In this document: positions 1-5,422 of the stretch, one piece after another
How positions within the stretch are numbered: the first letter of the stretch is position 1
Layout of the letters: each line of letters starts with the position of its first letter
Source of the DNA: Rickettsiales bacterium UBA1997
GTDB lineage: Bacteria; Pseudomonadota; Alphaproteobacteria; Rickettsiales; UBA1997
Reading direction: 5' to 3'
NCBI GenBank assembly: GCA_002335845.1
Contig: DDCV01000062.1
Span: 1 to 5,422 of the forward strand
Length of the DNA: 5,422 nucleotides
The notes under the pieces: generated by a model
Told to the model about the DNA's origin: nothing
Databases searched by the model: none
The model's input: the letters and a program-made list of their open reading frames with translations, nothing else
Translations under genes and position numbers: made by a program

Positions 1-774
1 ATCTTTTGTTTTATTTTTATATTCCGCTAAGTTTTTTACAGCAGCTTCAAGAGCCTTGGCGAACGATGAAATGCCAGCAATATTTAAAGTTCCGGCTCTT
101 TTATTTTTTTCCTGACCGCCACCAAAAATCATTGGCAAAATATTGACGCCCCTTCTTAACAATAGAGCTCCTACGCCTTGCAAGCCTCCAATTTTATGAG
201 CCGAAATTGATACTAAATCAACATTTAAATCCTCCAAATCAACGGGAATTTTGCCTACAGCTTGCACAATATCACAATGAATTAAGCCATTTTTTTGATG
301 AGTTATTTTGGCCAACTCCTTAATTGGCTGAATAGATCCGGTTTCATTATTGGCAAGCATTATGGAAACCAAAAAATTGCCTCTTTCTTGCAAATTGATT
401 AGCTCTTGAAACTTTTGCACATCAATTAAGCCGTCACTATCGACATCAACCTCTATTATATTCTTATTTTGCGGCCGACAATTAAAGCCAGCCGAATGTT
501 CAATTTTTGATATTAGGACCACTGGACACTCAACGCCATTAATTGCCAGATTAATGCTTTCACTTGCTCCAGAAGTAAATATTACTTCAAAATTATCAGC
601 GTTAAGTAAGTTTTTTATATTATGTCTGCTTTCTTCTGATATCATATCGGCTTTTCTACCAAGCTGGTGCATTGACAGATTGTTTAAGGCAAAATCTTGC
701 AGCCGCACAAACTCTTTTATGGCTTGGGTTGATGGCTTTGTCGTTGAATTGTGATCAAAATATATTATCGACAT
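1..774 (-). CDS. Cysteine desulfurase, NifS/IscS-like (class V aminotransferase), 3' end missing
   Basis: This is a PLP-dependent cysteine desulfurase, which takes sulfur from L-cysteine as a persulfide and passes it to an Fe-S scaffold in the cytosol. The 258 codons in the window read without a stop from ATG at 774 to the left edge. Visible family motifs are the N-terminal YFDHNSTT (residues 5-12), TSGASES (67-73) in the cofactor phosphate-binding loop, H93 in IEHSAGFN where the ring-stacking histidine lies, NNETG (142-146), HCDIVQA (166-172) with D168 and Q171, SAHK (191-194) with K194 as the Schiff-base lysine, and RAGTLN (226-231). The loop with the catalytic cysteine and the C-terminus lie beyond the edge. 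The start overlaps the end of iscR by 10 nt, with an AGGA only 3 nt upstream, so translation is probably coupled. In alphaproteobacteria a desulfurase in this place leads either an isc or a suf operon, and the window cannot decide which. The family is sure. The symbol (iscS, nifS or a SUF-linked paralogue) is not, so it is left blank. Confidence 0.95.
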   Translation of the reverse strand, partial: MSIIYFDHNSTTKPSTQAIKEFVRLQDFALNNLSMHQLGRKADMISEESRHNIKNLLNADNFEVIFTSGASESINLAINGVECPVVLISKIEHSAGFNCRPQNKNIIEVDVDSDGLIDVQKFQELINLQERGNFLVSIMLANNETGSIQPIKELAKITHQKNGLIHCDIVQAVGKIPVDLEDLNVDLVSISAHKIGGLQGVGALLLRRGVNILPMIFGGGQEKNKRAGTLNIAGISSFAKALEAAVKNLAEYKNKTKD

Positions 775-1163
775 ACGTCCTGCAAAGAAATTGATTGTAG
801 ATATTTGTATATGTTGTTCTCAAGGCCTTGCCACAAATGATGAGTTTGGCATTGGGATAAATTTTTATTACAATTTTTTTTGCCGCCGCAGCTGGTTATC
901 TTAACTGACTCTCCAATTGCCCTGATAATATCAGCAATATTAATCTCTTTTCCAGGGCGCCCAAGTACATAACCTCCTCCGGGGCCACGAACCGACTTAA
1001 CAATATCTCTCTTCTTTAAATTAAGAAAAATTTGCTCAAGATATGAGGCTGAAATATTATTTCTTTCAGCTATTTCTGATAATTTAATTGGCTTGCCTTC
1101 TTTTTGCTGGAATAGATCAACAATTGCCATCACGGCATATCGACCCTTGGCAGTTAAAATCAT
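765..1163 (-). CDS. iscR: Rrf2-family Fe-S cluster-responsive transcriptional regulator IscR
   Basis: This is a dimeric winged-helix repressor/activator that, in the IscR group, binds a [2Fe-2S] cluster and controls Fe-S biogenesis genes. The 132-aa protein begins MILTAKGRYAVMAI, the classic Rrf2 start. A helix-turn-helix follows at about residues 28-50 (LSEIAERNNISASYLEQIF), with E43 at the position known in E. coli IscR to tune site specificity. The wing is VRGPGGGYVLGR (58-69). Cluster ligands are visible as C92, C98, C105 and H108, followed by the family LW motif (110-111). The spacing is C-X5-C-X6-C-X2-H, one residue longer than the C-X5-C-X5-C-X2-H of E. coli. There is an extra cysteine at C131, next to the end. 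The gene is first in an operon with the cysteine desulfurase, which starts inside its last codons. A dyad resembling an IscR operator lies 33 nt upstream, so autorepression is likely. No Shine-Dalgarno sequence is evident before the ATG. The family call is very secure, and the cluster-binding role is inferred from the retained ligands. Confidence 0.95.
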   Translation of the reverse strand: MILTAKGRYAVMAIVDLFQQKEGKPIKLSEIAERNNISASYLEQIFLNLKKRDIVKSVRGPGGGYVLGRPGKEINIADIIRAIGESVKITSCGGKKNCNKNLSQCQTHHLWQGLENNIYKYLQSISLQDVCR

Positions 1164-1196
1164 TGAAACTAGATATTAAATGATATTGCATAAGTA

Positions 1197-1221
1197 ATAC
1201 CCAACTAATTTAGTGGGTTAT
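1197..1221. promoter_or_regulatory. Putative IscR operator (type 1-like 25-bp dyad)
   Basis: The left half is ATACCCAACTAA and the right half is TTAGTGGGTTAT, around a central T at 1209. The two 12-base arms are reverse complements at 10 of 12 positions. The length, the outer ATA/TAT, and the ACT and AGT cores match the E. coli type 1 IscR site as I recall it at about 21 of 25 positions. The site lies 33 nt upstream of the iscR start, where a repressor would overlap the promoter of the iscR-desulfurase operon. The dyad is seen directly. Binding by IscR is inferred from motif and position. I could not assign convincing -35 and -10 boxes for iscR. Confidence 0.7.
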
Positions 1222-1564
1222 TTTTAATAATCAAGGCCAAGTAATATTTATTCCTCACATTTAATTCTGTGCTTGATTCTAGGTTTAATTAAACTTGCCT
1301 TTTAATTAATCTGAAAATATCTTCGAGCATTTAAATGTTTGCTACAAGCATTTTTGGGAAAGTTTTTTGGGCCTAAAAACCTAAAAAATTAATTATTAAC
1401 TTTAACGGATGCATCAATCAAGCTAATCATTAAAAATACAGCCATATCAATGAAAAATATTTTATCTTTTAAATTTCGATAATATTAAAATGATATTTCA
1501 TAAATTTAAAATCAGAGATAAATTTTAACAGCTGATATTTCTAACATAATGACCTTAGTAAAAT

Positions 1565-1594
1565 TTGGCTTAGCTTGGTTTATGACCATAGAAT
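1565..1594 (+). promoter_or_regulatory. Possible sigma70-type promoter for rpsA
   Basis: TTGGCT at 1565-1570 (4 of 6 to TTGACA) is followed after 18 nt by TAGAAT at 1589-1594 (5 of 6 to TATAAT). Transcription would start near 1601, leaving a leader of fewer than 10 nt before the rpsA ATG, which is unusually short. AT-rich DNA gives many chance -10 boxes, so this is a candidate only, and a promoter further upstream is quite possible. Confidence 0.3.
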
Positions 1595-1608
1595 AAAATT
1601 TATAAATA

Positions 1609-3378
1609 ATGACTAAAGAAATAGAATCAAAAGATATAGAAAATAAAGAATTTGAATTCACTAGTAATGAAAACTTTGCCGAGCTTTTTGAAGAGTTCGA
1701 AAAAGACAATCAGAGATTGATTGAGGGCGGAGTTGTAAAGGGTGTTATAGTTGAAATTTCCGAAAAAGGCTTTGCAGTTGATATCGGCGCCAAATCTATT
1801 GGATTTATTGAGCCTTCAGAATTTAGAAGAGATGGTGAAATAAACGAAGGAGATGTTGTTGATGTTTTTTTACATAGATTAGAAAATAAAAGAGGCGACC
1901 TTATTGTAAGTCGCGAGAATGCCCGCAGATTTATTAGCTGGAACTACCTAAAAGAATGCCTAGAAAATAAAATAACAATCGAAGGCAAAATATTAGGCCG
2001 CGTCAAAGGTGGCTATGCAGTTGATGTTGACGGAATTATATGCTTTTTACCAAGAAGCCAAGTTGACACAATGCTAATAACCGATGATGAGTTTTTAATT
2101 AACAAAGATGAGAAGTTGCATGTTTTAAAAATAGACGATTTAAGAGGTAATGTTGTTGTCTCTAGAAGAGCTATAATTGAAACTCAAAGAAACGCCGAAA
2201 AAGAAAAAGTATTAGCTAAGATTAATGTTGGCGACGCCTTAGATGGTGTAGTAAAAAATATCACTGACTATGGTGCATTTATTGACTTTGGTAGCTTTGA
2301 CGGACTACTCCACTTAACTGATATTTCTTGGTGCCGCGTTCGACATCCATCGGAAGTTCTAAGCGTTGGTCAAGAAATCAAAGTTCAAGTAATAAAATAT
2401 GATGAGGTCACAAAAAGAGTATCCTTAGGCATGAAGCAACTTCAGAAAAACCCTTGGGAATCAATTGCTGAAAGATATCCAGTTGGATCTACTACCAAAG
2501 GCAAGGTTACTAACATAACTTCTTATGGCGCCTTTGTTGAGATTGAATCTGGAATTGAGGGCTTAGTTCACATTTCTGAAATCAGCTGGATTAAGAATAT
2601 TACAAATCCAAATAAAGTTATATCTCCAGGAGAGGATGTTGAGGTTATGATTCTTGACATAAATGCTCAAAATCACAGAATATCCCTTGGAATTAAGCAG
2701 TGCAAAAAGAATCCTTGGCAAGAGTTCTCTGAAAAACATAAGGTTGGAGATATTGTTTCAGGTATAATAAAAGATTTTACAGATTTTGGGGTCTTTGTTG
2801 AATTTGAAGGTGGGATTGAAGGCCTAATTCACAAAAGCGACCTGGCCAATGATGCAGCATCAATTCAAGAATCAAATTTCAAGAAAAACGAGAGCATCGA
2901 TGTTATGATTCTAGGCGTAAACTATGAAAAAGAAAGAATCAGCCTTGGGATTAAGCAAATCAGCAATGGCGAGTTTAAAGATGCCATTTCTAAGATTAGC
3001 GAAGGAGCGATAGCCATGTGCGTTGTTACAAATGTTAAAAAAGATTTCCTAGAAGTTGAGCTAGATAGTGGATTGAAAGGCATCATCAAAAGATTAGATC
3101 TTTCTAAAAATAAAACCGAGCAAAAAACTGATAAATATGATACAGGAGATAGAATAGAAGCCAAGATTTCAACTTTTAACAAAACAACGGGCAAGCTACT
3201 GCTATCCATCAAATCTGTAGAAGCTGAATCGCAAGAAAATCATATTTACTCTCCTAGCGATAGCGGAACTTCAATTGGTAGTATAGCTGGCGATGTCTTG
3301 GGTTCGCTATCCTTTGATAATCAAGAAGATTCTAATAATTCATCAAAAGATGACACCTCCAACGAAGATAAAAAATAA
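1609..3378 (+). CDS. rpsA: 30S ribosomal protein S1
   Basis: S1 binds mRNA and docks it on the 30S subunit, allowing initiation on structured or weakly SD-led messages. The 589-aa protein shows six S1 (OB-fold) repeats at about residues 39-107, 120-188, 206-278, 290-366, 378-450 and 463-537. Repeats 3 to 5 are the most canonical (ITDYGAFIDFG, ITSYGAFVEIESGIEGLVH, FTDFGVFVEFEGGIEGLIH) and end in VSLGMKQ, ISLGIKQ and ISLGIKQ. Repeats 1 and 2 are divergent, as expected for the ribosome-binding part, and repeat 6 is the weakest. The FAELFEEF segment (23-30) before repeat 1 is the usual S1 N-terminal segment and supports the start at 1609. The C-terminus has the alphaproteobacterial-type SPSDSGTSIG motif (548-557), then an extra acidic, Asn/Ser-rich tail to 589, making the protein slightly longer than the usual 560-570 aa. 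No Shine-Dalgarno sequence precedes the ATG, which is common for rpsA. Its stop codon overlaps the sppA start by one base, so the two genes are co-transcribed. Confidence 0.98.
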   Translation: MTKEIESKDIENKEFEFTSNENFAELFEEFEKDNQRLIEGGVVKGVIVEISEKGFAVDIGAKSIGFIEPSEFRRDGEINEGDVVDVFLHRLENKRGDLIVSRENARRFISWNYLKECLENKITIEGKILGRVKGGYAVDVDGIICFLPRSQVDTMLITDDEFLINKDEKLHVLKIDDLRGNVVVSRRAIIETQRNAEKEKVLAKINVGDALDGVVKNITDYGAFIDFGSFDGLLHLTDISWCRVRHPSEVLSVGQEIKVQVIKYDEVTKRVSLGMKQLQKNPWESIAERYPVGSTTKGKVTNITSYGAFVEIESGIEGLVHISEISWIKNITNPNKVISPGEDVEVMILDINAQNHRISLGIKQCKKNPWQEFSEKHKVGDIVSGIIKDFTDFGVFVEFEGGIEGLIHKSDLANDAASIQESNFKKNESIDVMILGVNYEKERISLGIKQISNGEFKDAISKISEGAIAMCVVTNVKKDFLEVELDSGLKGIIKRLDLSKNKTEQKTDKYDTGDRIEAKISTFNKTTGKLLLSIKSVEAESQENHIYSPSDSGTSIGSIAGDVLGSLSFDNQEDSNNSSKDDTSNEDKK

Positions 3379-4307
3379 TGAAATCAGACATTATAGCTTC
3401 GGTTATTTATCTTAAAAACAAAGTGCATAAATGGCGCAATATTTCTGCACTTTTGTTTTTCTTTTCGCTAGCACTTGTTTTTAAATTTACTTTTTTTAGC
3501 TCAAACCTAGAGGTGGAAAGCATAACAAGCTATATTGCTAAGATTGAAATAAATGATGTCATTTTTGAAGATGATCATCGTAGCCAAGTTTTGCGTAAGC
3601 TAGCATCGCAAGATAGCACTAAAGCTGTTTTAGTAAAAATTAGCAGCCCTGGAGGAGGAATAGTTGGTAGCGAGATACTTTATAGAGATTTGTTGGCCAT
3701 ATCGCAAAAAAAACCTTTGGTGGTCTTAATGGGCTCAGTTGCTGCATCGGGAGCATATATGGCAGCCCTAGCCTCCGACCATATCCTTGCTCACAACGGA
3801 ACATTGACTGGCTCCATTGGCGTTTTAATGCAACTACCAAATGCTAGCGAGCTGGCAAAAAAAATTGGAATATCCAACAGAAGCTTCAAATCTTCTCCGA
3901 TCAAAGGCTATCCTTCTTTAACAGAAGAATCTAATTCTGAATATGATAAAATCATACAAAGCTCAATAAATGATTCTTATAATTTTTTTGCTGATCTTGT
4001 TAAGAAGCGCCGCTCAACAAAGCTAAAGCATGAATATATGTCCGAAATATTTGATGGCAGGATTTTTACCGGTAGGCAAGCTCTAGAAGTTGGTCTGATT
4101 GATGGTATTGGACTAGAAGATGATGCATTACAATATTTAATTACACAAAATCCAAAGCTAAAAGACCTACCTTTAAGAGAAATCTCTATTGTTAAAAAAG
4201 AGGATAAATTTACGGATCGGTTAATTGGAAAACTACCTTTTTTAAAAAGCTTACTAACGGAATCCTCAATTTATAGAGATTACGACATAATGGCAATCAT
4301 GAGGTGA
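3378..4307 (+). CDS. sppA: Signal peptide peptidase SppA, 36-kDa type (S49 serine protease)
   Basis: SppA is a membrane-anchored Ser/Lys protease that degrades cleaved signal peptides in the plane or periplasmic face of the inner membrane. The 309-aa protein has a short basic N-terminal segment (KNKVHKWR, 13-20), one membrane anchor at about residues 21-40, then a single S49 domain, as in short SppA proteins rather than the double-domain 67-kDa E. coli form. SSPGGG (89-94) forms the oxyanion region. VAASGAYMAA (121-130) carries the nucleophile S124. GTLTGSIGV (141-149) follows, and K176 in FKSSPIKGYPS is placed as the general-base lysine by comparison with the Bacillus enzyme. The later TGRQALEVGLIDGIG (231-245) is also a family hallmark. 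The ATG overlaps the rpsA stop (TAATG), implying termination-reinitiation coupling. The rpsA-sppA order is known in alphaproteobacteria, where ihfB often comes next. Here ihfB is missing, and a hairpin ends the unit. Confidence 0.96.
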   Translation: MKSDIIASVIYLKNKVHKWRNISALLFFFSLALVFKFTFFSSNLEVESITSYIAKIEINDVIFEDDHRSQVLRKLASQDSTKAVLVKISSPGGGIVGSEILYRDLLAISQKKPLVVLMGSVAASGAYMAALASDHILAHNGTLTGSIGVLMQLPNASELAKKIGISNRSFKSSPIKGYPSLTEESNSEYDKIIQSSINDSYNFFADLVKKRRSTKLKHEYMSEIFDGRIFTGRQALEVGLIDGIGLEDDALQYLITQNPKLKDLPLREISIVKKEDKFTDRLIGKLPFLKSLLTESSIYRDYDIMAIMR

Positions 4308-4380
4308 TTTTTATTTGATAAATTAAATTCGCAATCTAAGTTATTTTTTTTATTTATAGTTAAAATTTTTTTAAAACATG

Positions 4381-4439
4381 AGAACTCTGCCAAGCTGATC
4401 TATTAAATAATCAGTTTAGTTGAGTTCTTTAATTTTTTT
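4381..4439 (+). terminator. Long hairpin with T-tract after sppA and just ahead of acpP
   Basis: The outer stem pairs AGAACTC (4381-4387) with GAGTTCT (4422-4428). The inner stem pairs AAGCTGAT (4392-4399) with ATCAGTTT (4410-4417), with one G-T wobble. The stems are separated by a 4x4 internal loop, and the 10-nt apical loop is AT-rich. Seven T residues follow at 4433-4439 after TTAA. This looks like an intrinsic terminator for rpsA-sppA, although the stem is long, rather AT-rich and interrupted. It ends about 23 nt before the acpP ATG, so it could instead act as a folded leader or attenuator for acpP. Confidence 0.65.
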
Positions 4440-4462
4440 ACCAACAAATCTGTAATAAATTT

Positions 4463-4705
4463 ATGACAAGTAACAATGAGATCCTTGAAAGAGTACAAAA
4501 AATCATCGTAAATCACCTTGGCGCTGACGAGGCAAAAGTAACTGAATCTGCTAGCTTTATTGATGATTTAGGCGCCGATAGTCTTGACCAAGTTGAGCTA
4601 GTAATGGCCTTTGAGGAAGAATTTGGCATTGAAATTCCAGATGATGCTGCAGAAAAAATTACTACAGTTGGCAGTGCTGTTAAATATATAACAGAAAATA
4701 TGTAG
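4463..4705 (+). CDS. acpP: Acyl carrier protein
   Basis: AcpP carries growing acyl chains on a 4'-phosphopantetheine arm for type II fatty acid synthesis in the cytosol, and supplies acyl groups for phospholipid and lipid A synthesis where present. At 80 aa it has the normal length. The four-helix fold is readable: helix I about residues 4-18, the [29 protein letters not shown] core at 37-61, and the final helix [10 protein letters not shown] at 69-78. S40 in DSL is the phosphopantetheine attachment site, followed by the acidic helix II that contacts partner enzymes. The protein is strongly acidic, as expected. It stands alone between two terminator-like hairpins rather than in the usual fabD-fabG-acpP-fabF cluster. 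No Shine-Dalgarno sequence is visible before the ATG, and no convincing promoter fits in the 23 nt after the upstream hairpin, so its transcript probably begins further upstream and runs through the hairpin, or uses an atypical promoter. Confidence 0.98.
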   Translation: MTSNNEILERVQKIIVNHLGADEAKVTESASFIDDLGADSLDQVELVMAFEEEFGIEIPDDAAEKITTVGSAVKYITENM

Positions 4706-4732
4706 TTTTACTACTCATTTTCATAAATTTTT

Positions 4733-4765
4733 AAAAAGCCGCAATTTTTTAATTGCGGCTTTTTT
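4733..4765 (+). terminator. Intrinsic terminator of acpP
   Basis: A perfect 14-bp stem pairs AAAAAGCCGCAATT (4733-4746) with AATTGCGGCTTTTT (4751-4764), closed by a TTTT loop, with a further T at 4765. The G+C-rich core (GCCGC/GCGGC) next to the T-run is textbook Rho-independent. The stem starts 27 nt after the acpP stop codon. The flanking A-run means it could also work on the opposite strand, but no leftward gene lies to its right. Confidence 0.93.
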
Positions 4766-5109
4766 ATTTAACATCCTCTTAAGATCAAATTCAGATGATG
4801 CTTAAAAATTATTATCCAAAATACTTTATCTACATTATCCTAATTCCAGCCTTTAATTATACGTTTAATCAAATTAGTTTTAAGAATAAAATTTAAGCGA
4901 TAAATCACCATTTAATTGATATACACAAGCTTTCTTGATTAAATTTTAGACCAAAATTAGGAAGATTAAATGTGGTATTATAGATGGATTTTGGTATTAT
5001 TCCATATACCGCATCCGACCAAACTTTTGCCAAAGTTATCTATAAAAATATTTACAAAAAAAACTCTTCTGCTAGCCTTAACTGATTATCAACTTAATTT
5101 GCAAAGTAC
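4766..5109. other. Noncoding stretch between acpP and pdhC
   Basis: This 344-nt AT-rich segment has no recognisable gene, tRNA or structured RNA. The only notable content is the pair of TGGTATTAT motifs near 4973-5000 and a 33-codon ORF starting at 4984, which I do not accept as a gene. An imperfect inverted repeat (ATTTAAT facing ATTAAAT, about 4911-4946) is too AT-rich to weigh. The segment most likely holds the promoter and 5' leader of pdhC. Confidence 0.55.
4973..5000 (+). promoter_or_regulatory. Candidate tandem extended -10 promoter elements upstream of pdhC
   Basis: The nonamer TGGTATTAT occurs at 4973-4981 and again at 4992-5000. Each fits an extended -10 element (TGnTATTAT, 5 of 6 to TATAAT in the hexamer). 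No good -35 box is found 16-18 nt upstream of either, which is tolerated by extended -10 promoters. Starts would fall near 4988 and 5007, giving pdhC a leader of about 100-120 nt. The repeat could equally be a pair of regulator half-sites. Confidence 0.4.
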
Positions 5110-5422
5110 ATGCCGACTGAAATCTTAATGCCAGCTCTTTCCCCAACAATGACCGAAGGTAATCTAGCTAAATGGCTAAAAAAAGAAGGCGACTCCATTA
5201 TTTCTGGCGAAGTTATTGCAGAAATTGAAACTGACAAGGCAACCATGGAAGTGGAGGCAGTGGATGAGGGAATTTTAGGAAAAATATTAGTTGATGAAGG
5301 AGCGGAAAATGTTGCTGTTAACAAATGTATTGCCATAATTTTAAACGAGGGCGAAGACAAGTCGGCGCTAGAGAATTATCAAGTTGCCAATAATAGTACA
5401 GAAATAAAAGAAGAAATAAAAG
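5110..5422 (+). CDS. pdhC: Pyruvate dehydrogenase E2 (dihydrolipoamide acetyltransferase), N-terminal part
   Basis: E2 is the core of the pyruvate dehydrogenase complex: it takes the acetyl group from E1 on a swinging lipoyl arm and transfers it to CoA. The 104 complete codons in the window cover one biotinyl/lipoyl domain at about residues 1-79. It begins [17 protein letters not shown], the signature start of alphaproteobacterial and mitochondrial PDH E2, and this supports the ATG at 5110 rather than the internal Met7. [11 protein letters not shown] (40-50) carries the lipoylated K43. After GEDKSALE a hydrophilic linker rich in Asn, Glu and Lys begins, leading toward the E3/E1-binding domain and the catalytic domain outside the window. 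The MPALSPTM start favours pyruvate over 2-oxoglutarate dehydrogenase E2. No E1 gene precedes it, so the gene seems to be transcribed from its own promoter, as in species where E2 is separated from pdhA-pdhB. Only a weak Shine-Dalgarno-like AAAG is present. The gene is also called aceF. Confidence 0.95.
   Translation, partial: MPTEILMPALSPTMTEGNLAKWLKKEGDSIISGEVIAEIETDKATMEVEAVDEGILGKILVDEGAENVAVNKCIAIILNEGEDKSALENYQVANNSTEIKEEIK

Larger units (their letters stand above)
1164..1608. other. Divergent intergenic region between iscR and rpsA
   Basis: This 445-nt, very AT-rich region separates the leftward iscR operon from the rightward rpsA operon, so it must hold both promoters. Apart from the IscR-like dyad near iscR and a possible promoter just before rpsA, I find no tRNA, no structured RNA and no ORF with coding character. 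An imperfect T-rich/A-rich inverted repeat around 1364-1387 (TTTTTTGG facing CCTAAAAAA) could form a weak hairpin, but it has no clear role. The cmk gene often found upstream of rpsA in other proteobacteria is absent here. Confidence 0.6.

Noticed and set aside
554..754. A 66-codon plus-strand ORF opposite the cysteine desulfurase.
   Set aside because: It is a shadow of the desulfurase, whose minus-strand frame carries all the family motifs.
1364..1387. T-rich/A-rich inverted repeat that might be a terminator.
   Set aside because: No gene ends nearby on either strand, the stem is imperfect and it has a poor G+C core.
1549..1596. A 15-codon ORF (MTLVKFGLAWFMTIE) just before rpsA, a possible leader peptide.
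   Set aside because: It has no SD, no run of regulatory codons and no terminator/antiterminator pair around it, and it overlaps the candidate rpsA promoter.
1512..1709. A 65-codon minus-strand ORF overlapping the rpsA start.
   Set aside because: It is low-complexity (Ser/Phe/Leu/Ile-rich) antisense translation of AT-rich DNA and of the rpsA N-terminus, with no family resemblance.
2922..3212. A 96-codon minus-strand ORF inside rpsA.
   Set aside because: It is antisense to S1 repeats 5 and 6 and shows no independent coding features.
3640..3840. A 66-codon minus-strand ORF inside sppA.
   Set aside because: It is antisense to the SppA catalytic region, which is clearly the real coding frame.
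4911..4946. Inverted repeat ATTTAAT...ATTAAAT with an inner CAAG/CTTG stem.
   Set aside because: The stems are short, AT-rich and unevenly spaced, which is expected by chance at this base composition.
4984..5085. A 33-codon ORF (MDFGIIPYTASDQ...) upstream of pdhC.
   Set aside because: It begins right after an in-frame TAG, has no Shine-Dalgarno sequence and no recognised similarity, and overlaps the candidate promoter elements. Its length is not surprising by chance. Conservation in relatives would be needed to revive it.
5094..5360. An 88-codon minus-strand ORF opposite pdhC.
   Set aside because: It is the antisense shadow of the conserved lipoyl domain; the Ser/Ile-rich translation is typical of such shadows.

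Overview
This AT-rich window (roughly one-third G+C by eye) reads as chromosomal housekeeping DNA from an alphaproteobacterium, most likely an AT-rich, host-associated lineage of the Rickettsiales or Holosporales type. The grounds are an Rrf2/IscR regulator overlapping a NifS/IscS-like cysteine desulfurase gene, a ribosomal protein S1 with the alphaproteobacterial SDSG-containing tail followed directly by sppA, and an E2 lipoyl domain of the alphaproteobacterial/mitochondrial type. The taxon is an inference from gene content and sequence style, not a match to a named genome. I see no mobile element, CRISPR array, tRNA or rRNA.

Layout. On the minus strand, 1-1163 holds the head of an iron-sulfur cluster biogenesis operon: iscR, then a class V cysteine desulfurase that overlaps it by 10 nt and runs off the left edge. 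A 445-nt divergent intergenic region (1164-1608) follows. It contains a 25-bp dyad that closely resembles a type 1 IscR operator, 33 nt upstream of iscR. On the plus strand, rpsA (1609-3378) and sppA (3378-4307) share one base (TAATG) and form a two-gene operon that ends in a long hairpin with a T-tract at 4381-4439. acpP (4463-4705) starts only about 23 nt after that T-tract and is closed by a very clean 14-bp terminator at 4733-4765. A 344-nt noncoding stretch then leads to the start of pdhC (aceF), the pyruvate dehydrogenase E2 gene, which is cut off by the right edge after its lipoyl domain.

How the genes work together. IscR with a Cys3-His ligand set probably senses Fe-S status and represses its own operon through the dyad, which tunes the supply of sulfur from cysteine for clusters. 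S1 (translation initiation), SppA (clearance of membrane and signal peptides), AcpP (acyl carrier for fatty acid synthesis) and PDH E2 (acetyl-CoA production) are core functions. No genuinely new system is evident. The most informative observations are regulatory: the IscR operator, the IscR cysteine spacing, the hairpin just ahead of acpP, and the tandem extended -10-like motifs upstream of pdhC.
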